NCBI GenBank assembly: GCA_030848925.1
Contig: JANFFA010000001.1
Location: forward strand, 1,178,001 to 1,242,000
Source of the DNA: Rhodalgimonas zhirmunskyi
GTDB taxonomy: Bacteria > Pseudomonadota > Alphaproteobacteria > Rhodobacterales > Rhodobacteraceae
Direction of reading: 5' to 3'
DNA length: 64,000 nucleotides
The position numbers were made by a program, and so were the translations under genes. The notes below the pieces were generated by a model, which was not told the DNA's origin, did not search any database, and saw nothing but the letters and a program-made list of their open reading frames with translations. How positions within the stretch are numbered: position 1 is the stretch's first letter; each line of letters begins with the position of its first letter. Below, piece by piece: positions 35,693 to 44,301 of the stretch.

Positions 35693-36931
35693 TCAAAGCG
35701 AAATCTCGTGGTGGACGTTCGCGTCTGGTGTTTCCTTCAGATTGCAGACCATCTGGGTATCGGCGGGCTGCACCTGCGGGAAAGTTTCCTTGATGATGAA
35801 TTCCTGATCCTGCAATTCCGCAAGATAGACATCGCGGATGGCATGGTGGGTCTTGGGATCAATCGACACCGCCCCGGCAGGCATGTCGTAAGACTTGCCT
35901 GTTTCCATGACCTCAAGCAGCGGATCACGTTCGATGGTGCCCGCTTCGCGCACGGCATCGGCCCAGACCATAACGCCCTCCCACGTCACTTCTGACAGTT
36001 CGGACAGGATCGGCGGGTTGTCGGGATAGGCGGCTGCAACCTTTTCCTTGAAGGCCGTGTTCGTCGGGTTGTCGATCGACGTGTAGTAGCCATAGCTGGT
36101 CAGAATACCGTTGCCTTCCTCGGGGGTCAGGATGACGGCATCGGTGCCGCCCGCCGCGAAAGTCGTCGATGCGATGGGAATTTCCTGTTTCATTCCCGAG
36201 GCGACCCATTGGCGATAGAAGCCAAGGTGCGCGGTGCCGACGAGCACGGAAAGAACGATATCGGGCTTTGCCGCCTGAATCTTCGAGATCGTCGAGCCAA
36301 ACTGCGTCACATCCAGCGGGAAGAACTCGGTTTCGACCACTTCGCCGCCGTTGGCTTCGACATAGCGTTTCACCCAAGCGGCGGTGATATGGCCGTAGTT
36401 GTAGTCGGCCGCGATCGTATAGACCTTCTTGCCCCACAGGTTCATCGCATGCGGGATCAGTTGCTCAACGGTTTGAGCCGGTGTCGTGCCGAGCGTGATC
36501 TCGTTTCGGTCACAAACGCCGCCCTCATAGAGAGTGTTGTAGAAGTAGAGCGTGTTGTAGCGGTGGAAGATCGGGCGAATGGTTTCACGGCTGGCCGATG
36601 TGATACCGCCGAACACCGCGGCGACCCGGTCCTTCAATGCCATCTGCGTCGCGTATTGCGAATAGAGCGACATGTTCGACTGCGGATCGTAGACTACGCC
36701 TTCTACCTGCTTGCCCAGCAGGCCACCCTTTTCGTTGATATCGTCAATAGCCAGTTTGAAAACCTGATCCATCGGAATGCCCGAGGCATCCAAAGGACCG
36801 GAGAGGTCATGCAGACCCCCGATCTTGATGGTGTCGGCCTGCGCACGCAGGATGGAAGGGGCCCCAAGTCCCGTGGCTGTGACAGCAGCCCCCGTGGACA
36901 TCAGAAAGTGACGACGATTAAGCTTTTTCAT
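35693..36931 (-). CDS. Amide/urea-type ABC transporter substrate-binding protein
   Basis: A 412-residue exported binding protein of the UrtA/FmdD/AmiC class. NRRHFLM with the following hydrophobic stretch is a Tat-type signal, cleaved near LRAQAD. The mature protein opens IKIGGLHDLSGPLDASG and contains GGLLGKQVEGVVYDPQS, FHRYNTLYFYNTLYEGG and ITLGTTPAQTVEQLIPHAM, which are close to the urea/short-chain amide-binding subgroup rather than LivK. AGGAGA lies about ten bases before ATG. It is the first gene of the twelve-gene minus-strand run and probably receives the compound that the amidase and urease later break down. Confidence 0.92.
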   Translation of the reverse strand: MKKLNRRHFLMSTGAAVTATGLGAPSILRAQADTIKIGGLHDLSGPLDASGIPMDQVFKLAIDDINEKGGLLGKQVEGVVYDPQSNMSLYSQYATQMALKDRVAAVFGGITSASRETIRPIFHRYNTLYFYNTLYEGGVCDRNEITLGTTPAQTVEQLIPHAMNLWGKKVYTIAADYNYGHITAAWVKRYVEANGGEVVETEFFPLDVTQFGSTISKIQAAKPDIVLSVLVGTAHLGFYRQWVASGMKQEIPIASTTFAAGGTDAVILTPEEGNGILTSYGYYTSIDNPTNTAFKEKVAAAYPDNPPILSELSEVTWEGVMVWADAVREAGTIERDPLLEVMETGKSYDMPAGAVSIDPKTHHAIRDVYLAELQDQEFIIKETFPQVQPADTQMVCNLKETPDANVHHEISL

Positions 36932-37145
36932 TTTTTGACTTCTCCTGTTGAACGTTTCTGTTCACAAGCCAGCGCCCAACAGCTCAAAAAGTGAATAGTA
37001 AAATTTTTAAATAATTAGATCGATAGTGATGCGCCTAAAAAATGGGCTCAATTTCAGCGTTGCTTTGCGATTTTGGCGAAAAGCTAGGCAATCCTTTCCC
37101 CGAAACCGCGATTGAAGGGCCTTTCTGGCCGTTCCGCCCTTGCAC
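36932..37145 (-). promoter_or_regulatory. Likely promoter region of the transporter-amidase-urease run
   Basis: 214 bases upstream of the first gene, with a marked A/T-rich core at about 36990-37020 unlike the flanking GC-rich DNA. This is where a promoter is expected, but I cannot assign boxes or an operator with confidence. Confidence 0.35.
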
Positions 37146-37958
37146 TTAATCTGGCCTCAGATGCCACGGGAAGGCGGAGCCACCGGGCGCATTTGCCCAT
37201 GATTGGAGCGTCTGTCCCCCGTCGATAAGCCAATCGGCCCCCGTGACATGCGCCGCTTCATCGGAGGCCAGAAAAGCGACCACCGCCGCTACATCTTCGG
37301 GTTTGCCAATCCGTCTTGATGGGATTCGATCCGCAAACTTGCCGACGCTTTCGATGTAAGAGTCACGATCCCCGGCCGGAACGCCAAGTGGCGTTTCGAT
37401 CACGCCGGGGCATATCGCGTTAACCCGGATTCCATAGCCCGCAGCATCCAGTGCCGCGCTGCGTGTCAAACCGGTGATGGCGTGTTTGCTTGCAATATAG
37501 CCTGCGCCCCCTGACAGAACGTCCCATCCCGCCATCGAAGAACTCATGTTCACGATCGCCCCGCCCCGCCCGCCGGCGATCATCGCGCGGATCGAACAGC
37601 GCAGAATCAGAAAGGCACTTCGAAGATTGGTGCGGATGACTCGATCCCACTCGTCAGGCTCCAACTCGAACAGCGGGCGCACTGGCCCTGAAATCCCTGC
37701 ATTGTTGAAAACGCAGTCCAGCCCGCCAAAGGCCTCTTGCGTGCGTTGCACCGCCAGTTCGGCCCCGGCTGTTGAGCCGACATCGGCTTCAATCGCGATC
37801 GCCCCCTCTCGATTTGCGACCAGATCAGCAGCGCGCGTTCCGTTCAGATCGGCGATCGCCACGCGAGCCCCTTCGGCCATGAACCTTTGTGCAGCGGCCC
37901 ACCCGATAGACCCTGCCCCACCCGTGATCAGAACAGCCTTGCCTTCAAACCGCATCAT
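37146..37958 (-). CDS. SDR family oxidoreductase
   Basis: A 270-residue cytoplasmic short-chain dehydrogenase/reductase. The cofactor loop is VLITGGAGSIGWAAA, NNAGIS is the structural motif, and the catalytic residues are Ser (NMSSSMAG) and YIASK (Tyr, Lys). ADLNG after the second strand, with an acidic residue, suggests NAD(H). The C-terminus GADWLIDGGQTLQ is normal. It is coupled (ATGA overlap) to the epimerase-like gene upstream, so the two act in one pathway, perhaps on a sugar or sugar acid. It lies upstream of the amide operon but a 214-base gap separates them. Confidence 0.9.
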   Translation of the reverse strand: MMRFEGKAVLITGGAGSIGWAAAQRFMAEGARVAIADLNGTRAADLVANREGAIAIEADVGSTAGAELAVQRTQEAFGGLDCVFNNAGISGPVRPLFELEPDEWDRVIRTNLRSAFLILRCSIRAMIAGGRGGAIVNMSSSMAGWDVLSGGAGYIASKHAITGLTRSAALDAAGYGIRVNAICPGVIETPLGVPAGDRDSYIESVGKFADRIPSRRIGKPEDVAAVVAFLASDEAAHVTGADWLIDGGQTLQSWANAPGGSAFPWHLRPD

Positions 37959-38812
37959 TTGACGCCCCTCTCTGCCCCGTAATCCCGCCAGCTATGGACG
38001 GGGGAAAATCCGAACGCCTGCTGCGCAAGGCTGGTATCCAACAGCGCGGCATGGCCCGTCAGGTCCTTCTTGAAGGACACCTTGGCCCCGAATGCCGCTT
38101 GGACGATCTGTTGCGTTGGGATCTCGCAATAGCTGTCATGGGCGGACAAGAAACACCGCAGATGTTGCTCTTTGCGCCAGTCAAGCGCCTTTACGAACGC
38201 CTGCCCCGCGTCACGCGCATCGAGATAGGCCCAAAGATCGGCGGCGGCATCAGCACTTTCGCGCCTTGGCACAACGTCCCGGGCAAAACTATCGCAGGTT
38301 TGAACCCACGGCATTCGAAGACTGATCGCGCGGAAGCCGCCCGCGCGCACTGTTGCCTCGATCAGTTCCTCGCCAAGCCATTTTGTCGTTCCATAGATTT
38401 CCTGCGCGGCGATGGGATGGTCTTCATCAACCGGCAGGTAATGGGGAATGGGACAGCGTTTCGCGAACGGATAGCCCAGCACACTGATCGACGACGCATA
38501 AAGAAACAGCCCCACACCGCAAAGCCGCGCCGCCTCGACCGTGGCGTAAATGCTCGCCATATTGGTCTTGTACACATCAGAAGGCGAAAATCCGATCGGG
38601 CGCGGAAGGCCGGCACAATGCGCAACGGCATCGGCCCCGTCGAACAACTGCACGGCATTACCCAGATCACAGATATCGGTGATCACATGTGACCACGCCG
38701 CCGCAGGATGATCCCTTACATCAAGGCCGAGAACATCATGCCCCGCATCAACGTAAGCCGCCGCAACGTGACGCCCGAGCATCCCTGCCGCTCCGGTTAC
38801 AATGACTTTCAT
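37955..38812 (-). CDS. NAD-dependent epimerase/dehydratase family protein
   Basis: A 285-residue extended-SDR enzyme. VIVTGAAGMLGRHVAAAY is the NAD-binding loop at residues 3-20, LYASSISVLGYP gives the catalytic Ser/Thr strand and YGTTKWLGE the Tyr-xxx-Lys pair. LRMPWVQTCDS and AYLDARDAGQAFVKAL fit sugar epimerase or uronate-dehydrogenase-like members. The start at 38812 follows a GGGGGTGGG run; the frame extends six codons further. The substrate is unknown. Its stop overlaps the SDR start by four bases. Confidence 0.86.
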   Translation of the reverse strand: MKVIVTGAAGMLGRHVAAAYVDAGHDVLGLDVRDHPAAAWSHVITDICDLGNAVQLFDGADAVAHCAGLPRPIGFSPSDVYKTNMASIYATVEAARLCGVGLFLYASSISVLGYPFAKRCPIPHYLPVDEDHPIAAQEIYGTTKWLGEELIEATVRAGGFRAISLRMPWVQTCDSFARDVVPRRESADAAADLWAYLDARDAGQAFVKALDWRKEQHLRCFLSAHDSYCEIPTQQIVQAAFGAKVSFKKDLTGHAALLDTSLAQQAFGFSPVHSWRDYGAERGVK

Positions 38813-39242
38813 CTGCCCACCCCCATGCAAGTTCCTGTCCGAAACGCTAGCCAGCCAAGCATCCCCCGGTAAAGCGGCTCGCCCAAGGGGGTGTGTGGCG
38901 CGATCACGGCTTAGGTGCGCCGGTCAGGACCTCATAAACTATCGTTTTAATTGAACTATTTGGCCTCCAGTCGGGCCGATCCCTGTCCTTGATGGTCACG
39001 GCGCGCTCTGAGCACAGGCCCGTTTGACGCCTAAGTTTCCACCAATACGGCGCGAATTCAGGCGGCTTTGACGGCGCGGGCGAGGCGAAACAGCGCCGAC
39101 TTGCAGCACCGTCCGGGTAATGACCTGCGCGATACGAGATGCAATAAGCGCGGAGAGCGGCCAAGCGCGGCGCCTGTGCCGTCCGCCGGACCAGTGCACG
39201 ATCGCCCGAAGATCGTGCACTGGAAAAGTCGGTTCTGCGTCT
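38813..39242. other. Gene-free stretch with a perfect 13-bp inverted repeat
   Basis: 430 bases between the epimerase start and the stop of the thiamine-precursor binding protein. No gene is recognised; the short minus-strand frames lack ribosome sites. CCAGTGCACGATC (39191-39203) pairs perfectly with GATCGTGCACTGG (39211-39223) around a seven-base loop, 20 bases beyond the stop at 39243, and may end the thi transcript although no T-tract follows on that strand. Confidence 0.65.
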
Positions 39243-40220
39243 TCAGTCGGCCATCCAGCTTTGGTCGAACCAGCCGGACACATCACCTGGCCATTTGAGG
39301 GGCTGACCATCGGCGCCGCGCAACACGCCGCTGTTGTAGAGAAATTGCGCCATCTTTGTCAGCCGGGCTTCGTCTATTTGTCCCACGGGGGTGGTGCCGT
39401 CGGTCAGGTAACCGCCCTCGTCTATGACGCGCATCGAGCCGCGCACGAGTTGCTCATTGGGGAAATCGCCCGATTCGATCAGGATCTCGGCCGCGTCTTG
39501 CGGGTTTGCGGCGGCCCATTCGTATCCCCGCCGCGTCGCTTGCATGAACGCCTTCACGGTGTCGGGGTCGCTTTTCAGCCTGGCGGTCTGGGTTCCGATG
39601 TAACCGCCTTGCGGTTCGGGCACGCCGTAGTCGGCATAGATGAAGTGCGACTGCTCTCGCCCAAGGAGCGTGCTGTTCACACCTTCCCATGTGGCGACTT
39701 CCAGCGTGAAATCGACGGCGCCGGAAGCCAGTGCTTCGTAGGCGCCGGTGCCCAGTGTCACGGTGTCGTAATTCGCAGTTCCGCCGTCATTCTCGATCAT
39801 CGTCGAGATCAAAGCATCTTCCCATGCGCTGCCAAAGCCGGCATAGGTCTTGCCTTCGAGATCCGCAGGTCGCGAGATCGCCTCGTTCCCGCTGTTGTAA
39901 ACCAGTCGCCCGGCCTCTCGCTGCATCGTGACCCAGAGTGCGGTGATCGGTGCCTCGCCTGCTTTGGCGCTCATGAAACCGAGCGCGGTCATGTAGGCAA
40001 AATCCACTGCCCCGGAGGCCAAAAGCGCGGTCGAGGCCGTGTCCGAATAGGGCAGGATCTCGACCTCCAGCCCCGCCTCGGCGTAGAAATCTTTCTCTTG
40101 TGCGACGACAAGGCCAATGTGGTTGGTGTTCAGCGTCCAGTCGAGCGCGATGCTGACCTCTTCGGCACAAACGGTAGAGGCCGCGAGGCAGGCGGCAAAG
40201 CTGAGGGGGACGATTTTCAT
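39243..40220 (-). CDS. thiY: Thiamine-precursor (HMP-type) ABC transporter substrate-binding protein
   Basis: A 325-residue periplasmic protein of the NMT1/THI5-like family. The signal peptide ends near residue 19 (STVCAEE). SIALDWTLNTNHIGLVVAQE and GLEVEILPYSDTASTALLAS are typical of ThiY, the receptor for N-formyl-aminomethyl-aminopyrimidine (FAMP) or hydroxymethylpyrimidine. The first gene of its operon carries a TPP riboswitch, which supports this ligand class over taurine or nitrate. Its start overlaps the ATPase stop as ATGA. Confidence 0.88.
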   Translation of the reverse strand: MKIVPLSFAACLAASTVCAEEVSIALDWTLNTNHIGLVVAQEKDFYAEAGLEVEILPYSDTASTALLASGAVDFAYMTALGFMSAKAGEAPITALWVTMQREAGRLVYNSGNEAISRPADLEGKTYAGFGSAWEDALISTMIENDGGTANYDTVTLGTGAYEALASGAVDFTLEVATWEGVNSTLLGREQSHFIYADYGVPEPQGGYIGTQTARLKSDPDTVKAFMQATRRGYEWAAANPQDAAEILIESGDFPNEQLVRGSMRVIDEGGYLTDGTTPVGQIDEARLTKMAQFLYNSGVLRGADGQPLKWPGDVSGWFDQSWMAD

Positions 40221-40957
40221 GATGTTTCCTTCAGTAGCATGAGTTTGAGTTTTGAGCGGATCTCGGCCAGCGCCGTTTCGCTTCGCTCGGCGCTTGGCAT
40301 GGGTATGGGGATGTCGGCGACGAGACGGCCGGGACCACTGGCCATGACAAGCACCCGGTCGGCCATCTGCGTCGCCTCAAAGAGGTCATGCGTGACCATC
40401 AGAGCGGCGCGCGGGCGCTCGGCCAGCCGCTCGACCAGCCAATCCTGCATGTGCAGCCGCGTCACCGCGTCGAGGGCCGAGAATGGCTCGTCCAGCAACA
40501 GCACCCGCGCGTCCTGCACGATGGTGCGCAGGAATGCGGCCCGTTGGCGCATGCCGCCCGAGAGTTGATCCGGGAAGCTCTCTTCGTGACCTTCCAGACC
40601 GAATGCCGGAAAGAGCGCCTTGACCCGATCCCGCGCGGCGCGGCGGTCCATGCCGCCGATTTCCAACCCGAGGCAGGCGTTCTCGGCGGTCGTGAGCCAG
40701 GGAAACAGCGTATCCTGTTGCGGCTGATAGGCGATGTCCCGGTGTGGGAAGGTTACGGGGGTGCCGTCGATCGTGGCCGCGCCCTCAGCATGCAAATCGG
40801 GCGCAAGGACCCCGGCCAGCCATTTGACGAGCGAGCTTTTGCCACAGCCGGAGGGGCCGATCAGGCAGGTCAGGCTGCCTTCTTCGAGGCGAAGCGACAG
40901 GTCCTTCACCAGCGTGTCCGCCCCCGCGCGGATCGTGAGTGCCTGCACCTCAAGCAT
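40217..40957 (-). CDS. thiZ: Thiamine-precursor ABC transporter ATP-binding protein
   Basis: A 246-residue ATPase of the nitrate/taurine/HMP importer class. Walker A is GPSGCGKSSLV, Q-loop YQPQQDTLFPWLT, signature QLSGGMRQRAAF, Walker B VLLLDEPFSALD, switch His VTHDLFEA. It energises the permease encoded just upstream, overlapping it by eight bases, and serves the ThiY receptor encoded just downstream. All ATPase motifs are complete. Confidence 0.9.
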   Translation of the reverse strand: MLEVQALTIRAGADTLVKDLSLRLEEGSLTCLIGPSGCGKSSLVKWLAGVLAPDLHAEGAATIDGTPVTFPHRDIAYQPQQDTLFPWLTTAENACLGLEIGGMDRRAARDRVKALFPAFGLEGHEESFPDQLSGGMRQRAAFLRTIVQDARVLLLDEPFSALDAVTRLHMQDWLVERLAERPRAALMVTHDLFEATQMADRVLVMASGPGRLVADIPIPMPSAERSETALAEIRSKLKLMLLKETS

Positions 40958-41711
40958 CGGTTTCTCTTCGATAGCGTCGGCTGGTCATCCGTTCGATCCC
41001 GTAGATGGCAGCCAGAAGCGCCAGTGTCAGACAAGCCGAGACCAGCACCGCAGACAGGACGAGATCGGCGCGGAAATTGTTCTTGGCCGCGAGAATGTAG
41101 ATGCCCAGGCCACGCCGCGCCCCTGCGTATTCGGCGAAGATCGTCGCCACGATCGCATAGGTCGCCGATATCCTGAGCCCCGAGAAGAATTGCGCCCGCG
41201 CCGACGGCAAGGTGGCGCGGCGAAAGACCATCCACCGCGTGGCGCCCATGGACACCAACTGATCACGGAACGCCCGGGGCAAGCTGGCATAGCCGGTGGT
41301 GAGGCTGACAACCATGGGAAAGAAGGTGACGAGGATCACCAGCAGGACCTTCGGCAGAAGTCCGAACCCGAACCAAAGCACCATCAGTGGCGCAAGGGCG
41401 ACGATGGGCACCGTTTGGCTGGCAACGAGAAGCGGCATCATCCCGCGGCGCAGCCACCCCGAGAAATGCAGGATAACGGAGACGACAAAGGCGAAGACCA
41501 CCGAAAGACTGAACCCTACAACCGCCACACCCAGCGTCGCCGATGTGTGGCGTGCTATGGCATGTCGTTCGACCCACAGCCCATTCAGCACGTCGCTCGG
41601 CGCAGGCAGAACGAGGGGCGAGGCATCGCTCAACGCCACGTAACCTTCCCAAGTTGCGAGGAAGGCCGTCAGTAGCACGAGTGCCGGAAAGAGATATCTT
41701 GCGCTTGTCAT
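40950..41711 (-). CDS. thiX: Thiamine-precursor ABC transporter permease
   Basis: A 253-residue inner-membrane protein with about six helices. The BPD-type EAA loop reads FRDQLVSMGATRWMVFRRAT. LVLPAPSDVLNGLWVERHAI before it is the usual N-terminal periplasmic segment of the ThiX/SsuC class. It lies 41 bases after the YkoF-like gene and overlaps the ATPase gene, so the order YkoF-X-Z-Y forms one riboswitch-controlled transcript. Confidence 0.9.
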   Translation of the reverse strand: MTSARYLFPALVLLTAFLATWEGYVALSDASPLVLPAPSDVLNGLWVERHAIARHTSATLGVAVVGFSLSVVFAFVVSVILHFSGWLRRGMMPLLVASQTVPIVALAPLMVLWFGFGLLPKVLLVILVTFFPMVVSLTTGYASLPRAFRDQLVSMGATRWMVFRRATLPSARAQFFSGLRISATYAIVATIFAEYAGARRGLGIYILAAKNNFRADLVLSAVLVSACLTLALLAAIYGIERMTSRRYRRETDA

Positions 41712-41752
41712 ATCGCGTCGGACGCAGGCGTTATCCGCCCGCCGCCGCAGTC

Positions 41753-42364
41753 TCAGGCGAGGCTGGGACTGTTGGCCGAGGCCGTCATGTCGATGGTGAC
41801 ATGACCTTCTGCCGGGCCAAAGCGCAGGAAGGCCTGCCGCAAAGTCTCGAACACCGCGCCGGCATCACCGCGTAGGCGCGTGCAGAAGTTCTTTGACTTA
41901 TGGAACGTGCCGCTGGTCTTGAGGAAATCGATGCAGCCATAGATCTCGTCCATGTGGTCACCAGACCCCATGACATAGAGCGAGAATTGCAGGTCAATCG
42001 CGACACCGAGGTCCGGCGCCTGCGCAACCGCCTCGGCCGCGAGGGTTTGCCGGTCCGTCAGGGACTGATCCTGCGCTGTCTCGAGCGTCTCGCACCGACA
42101 GTTCGGGTCATCCGGTTCGCCCGGGCAGCCGCGTGAGAACGTGACGTGCATCGTCACATGCTCGGGCCGCTTGGCGGCGGCAGCGAAAAGGTCACGGATC
42201 GCGTCAAACAATGGCTCTGGCGCACCGACCATGAGCGTCGACATGTCGTCAGTCTCGATCCTTAGATCAGTCTTGTATGGGGAGAGGGCGTCGAGCCCGG
42301 TCATGATGACATCCACGAAATTCGATGTCATCGGATACAGCGACACTTGTGCGCCTATGAACAT
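41753..42364 (-). CDS. ykoF: YkoF-like thiamine/HMP-binding protein
   Basis: A 203-residue protein with two copies of the YkoF fold: IGAQVSLYPMTSNFVDVIM through THMHVTFSRG-like strands in the first half, and AIDLQFSLYVMGSGDHMDEI through FLRFGPAEGHVTIDMTA in the second. Bacillus YkoF binds thiamine or its pyrimidine part and is linked to the YkoEDC importer. There is no signal peptide, so it acts in the cytoplasm. It carries a short Cys-rich loop (CPGEPDDPNCRCE). The start at 42364 has GAGG eight bases upstream, right at the end of the TPP riboswitch. Confidence 0.88.
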   Translation of the reverse strand: MFIGAQVSLYPMTSNFVDVIMTGLDALSPYKTDLRIETDDMSTLMVGAPEPLFDAIRDLFAAAAKRPEHVTMHVTFSRGCPGEPDDPNCRCETLETAQDQSLTDRQTLAAEAVAQAPDLGVAIDLQFSLYVMGSGDHMDEIYGCIDFLKTSGTFHKSKNFCTRLRGDAGAVFETLRQAFLRFGPAEGHVTIDMTASANSPSLA

Positions 42365-42371
42365 TTCAGTA

Positions 42372-42453
42372 CCTCGCTCCGCTGGCATTACCCAGATCAG
42401 CTGTGAAGGGTCTACGCGTCACGCGCATCTCAGCTCCTGTCGGAGCGCCCCTG
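42372..42453 (-). promoter_or_regulatory. TPP riboswitch (THI element)
   Basis: Read on the minus strand, the element shows the closing stem GCGCTCC paired with GGAGCG, the pyrimidine-sensor box GGAGCTGAGATGCG, ACCCTTCACAGC, and the pyrophosphate-sensor box CTGATCTGGGTAATGCCAGC. All THI-box signatures are present. The 3' end of the closing stem runs straight into the GAGG ribosome site of the YkoF-like gene, and the start codon lies only seven bases beyond, so TPP binding most likely blocks translation initiation. Confidence 0.96.
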
Positions 42454-42509
42454 GCTATGTAGCGGCACTATCATCCGGCCGTTTTTCGATGTCAACCTAG
42501 GGTCAGGAT

Positions 42510-42850
42510 TCACAACCAATAGATTACGGTTGCGGCGAGAGCGATTGCGGACAGAAGGACCTTGGGACAGCGGTCAGAGCGGGTTGCGACGCGCCTCCAG
42601 TCTTTCAACCTGCCGAACATAATCTCGATCACTGCCCGCCAGTGCGTTGCGTAGCAATGTCACGCGAGGGGCGGTTGCGCCGCTTGTATCTGCTTTTGTC
42701 ATATCGGACCGCTTTGGCGCGCGACTTCCGACCGGGGATGCATGGTCGTATGCCCGTGTCATGCAGGGCTTCGCGGAACCAATCAGCGTCGCAACCACGG
42801 TATTCAAGCAAGCACTCAACGCTTGGGTCCCCGCTGGCTTGGCAACAGTA
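42510..42850 (-). pseudogene. Decayed IS5-family transposase, C-terminal part
   Basis: One reading frame gives LLEYRGCDADWFREALHD, IRPCIPGRKSR and VRYDKSRYKRRNR; another gives IEIMFGRLKDWRRVATRSD and ends LSAIALAATVIYWL at 42510. In intact IS5-type transposases KRRNR runs directly into IEIMFGRLKDW; here 41 extra bases split them out of frame. The N-terminal half is absent. The DNA between 42850 and the next gene (43120) is not recognisable. Confidence 0.88.
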
Positions 42851-43119
42851 CTGATTTTCGCGACAGGGCGCTTTGGAAAGCCCCCCTTGAAGGATGCAAC
42901 CCTGTAATCCTGGTCAACTATCCGAACCCGTGTGGGGGCCTTAAACACCTCTCGTCCTTCTGCAAATGCACCCGTTGGCCGCGTTATGTCAGGACGGCTT
43001 GTCGCGTTGTCGTGTCATCCTTTTGTCCGCTCGGTCCGCACAGTGCGACACTCAGCCCATGAACCAATCATCGAGGTAAAGCAAAGCAAATGGCAGACCG
43101 GGCTGTGCACTGCCCGTCC

Positions 43120-43578
43120 TTATATCTGTTTCTTGTATCCAATATGGGTTGGTTCAAAACCCAGACGCTCATAGAAGCGATGGGCGTCTTGCCGGGACTT
43201 GTCCGTGGTGAGTTGAACCATCGAACACCCGCGCGCCCGGCATTCGTTCAACGCCCAAACCATCATCGCTTCACCCAGTTTGCCGCCGCGACGATGGCTT
43301 GCGATCCGCACCGCTTCGATCTGTCCACGCTTGGTGCCATTGCGAGAGAGGCCCGGAATGAAGCTTAGTTGCAGGGTTCCGACAATCTGCGGCCCCTCTT
43401 CGACCACACACAGAAACTGGTTCGGGTCGGCATCAATCTCAGCGAACGCAGACCGGTAGCGATCGTTTACGGCTGGCGACGCGGTTTCCCGCGACGCGCC
43501 AAGCACGTCATCGGCCAGCATCGCGACAATCGCCCCCAGATCCGCTGCGGTTGCCCGGCGGTAACGTGGCTCAGCCAT
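43120..43578 (-). CDS. GNAT family N-acetyltransferase
   Basis: A 152-residue cytoplasmic acetyltransferase. EAVRIASHRRGGKLGEAMMV is motif A with the acetyl-CoA pyrophosphate loop (a variant of Q/RxxGxG/A), and DAHRFYERLGFEPTHIGYKK is motif B. The acyl acceptor is unknown. The start at 43578 has GGGGGA at the right distance; the longer frame to 43611 does not. It stands next to the transposase remnant with no obvious partner. Confidence 0.9.
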   Translation of the reverse strand: MAEPRYRRATAADLGAIVAMLADDVLGASRETASPAVNDRYRSAFAEIDADPNQFLCVVEEGPQIVGTLQLSFIPGLSRNGTKRGQIEAVRIASHRRGGKLGEAMMVWALNECRARGCSMVQLTTDKSRQDAHRFYERLGFEPTHIGYKKQI

Positions 43579-43725
43579 GGGAGTATCCCCCTTCTCTCTT
43601 TCTCTCGTCATTGCCCTCCGCCTTTATAAGGGCTGAAGGTCGTGAACAAACCTGCCGGCAGACAGGCGACAGTTTCGCATCATCGGGCAGGTTGTCGCTC
43701 TGTTGCGGCGCCGTTTTCAAGCCGC

Positions 43726-44226
43726 CTAAGCCGGGGATTGCGCGGCCCAGGCGAGCGAGAACAGCAGCAGGGCTGCGGACAGTCCGCAGGCAACGGTACG
43801 CACCGTATTCCAGAAACTCCAGCGGGGCAGATAGGTGCGACTCCAATAGTCCAGCGTGGCTTCGGCAGAGGTCTCCATACCGGCAAGAGTTTTGTTCATC
43901 GGCACGTTGAAGACCGCCGTCACCCCGAAGCATCCGACGACATAGGTCAGGCCCGCCAGCATCATCACGAAACCCGGACCGTGCCCGACGACGAGAGCGC
44001 CATAGGCGGCGAGCAACAGCGAGACCGGCACCAGCCCGAGGAAAAGCACCATGAAGACCCAGCGAACCACCTCTCGGTTGATGGCCTGCATCGCTTCTGC
44101 GCCACCCTGACCGCTGGTCAGAGACAAGGCGCGCATGATGAAATCCGAGAAGGCAAGAAAGACGCCGCCGACCAACGCATAGGCGAGGACGGCAAAGTGG
44201 GCGAGGTAGAAGATAATGGGGGACAT
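43726..44226 (-). CDS. DUF1772 membrane protein (anthrone-oxygenase-like)
   Basis: A 166-residue inner-membrane protein with four hydrophobic helices. The helix-one region, VLAYALVGGVFLAFSDFIM, and VTAVFNVPMNKTLAGME are typical of DUF1772, a family with fungal anthrone oxygenase relatives and bacterial members of unknown function. It is followed upstream on the same strand by another small four-helix protein; these and the NmrA-like gene may form one operon. Confidence 0.85.
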   Translation of the reverse strand: MSPIIFYLAHFAVLAYALVGGVFLAFSDFIMRALSLTSGQGGAEAMQAINREVVRWVFMVLFLGLVPVSLLLAAYGALVVGHGPGFVMMLAGLTYVVGCFGVTAVFNVPMNKTLAGMETSAEATLDYWSRTYLPRWSFWNTVRTVACGLSAALLLFSLAWAAQSPA

Positions 44227-44301
44227 GGGATGGGGTCCTTCGAGTGTGGCAGCAGAGTGGAATGGCGGCAGGACGTCAAACGCCGCGCCGCCGTGGCCGG
44301 C

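Noticed and set aside
38904-39310. Two short minus-strand frames between the epimerase and thiY
   Set aside because: They overlap each other in different frames, lack ribosome sites and resemble no family I know.
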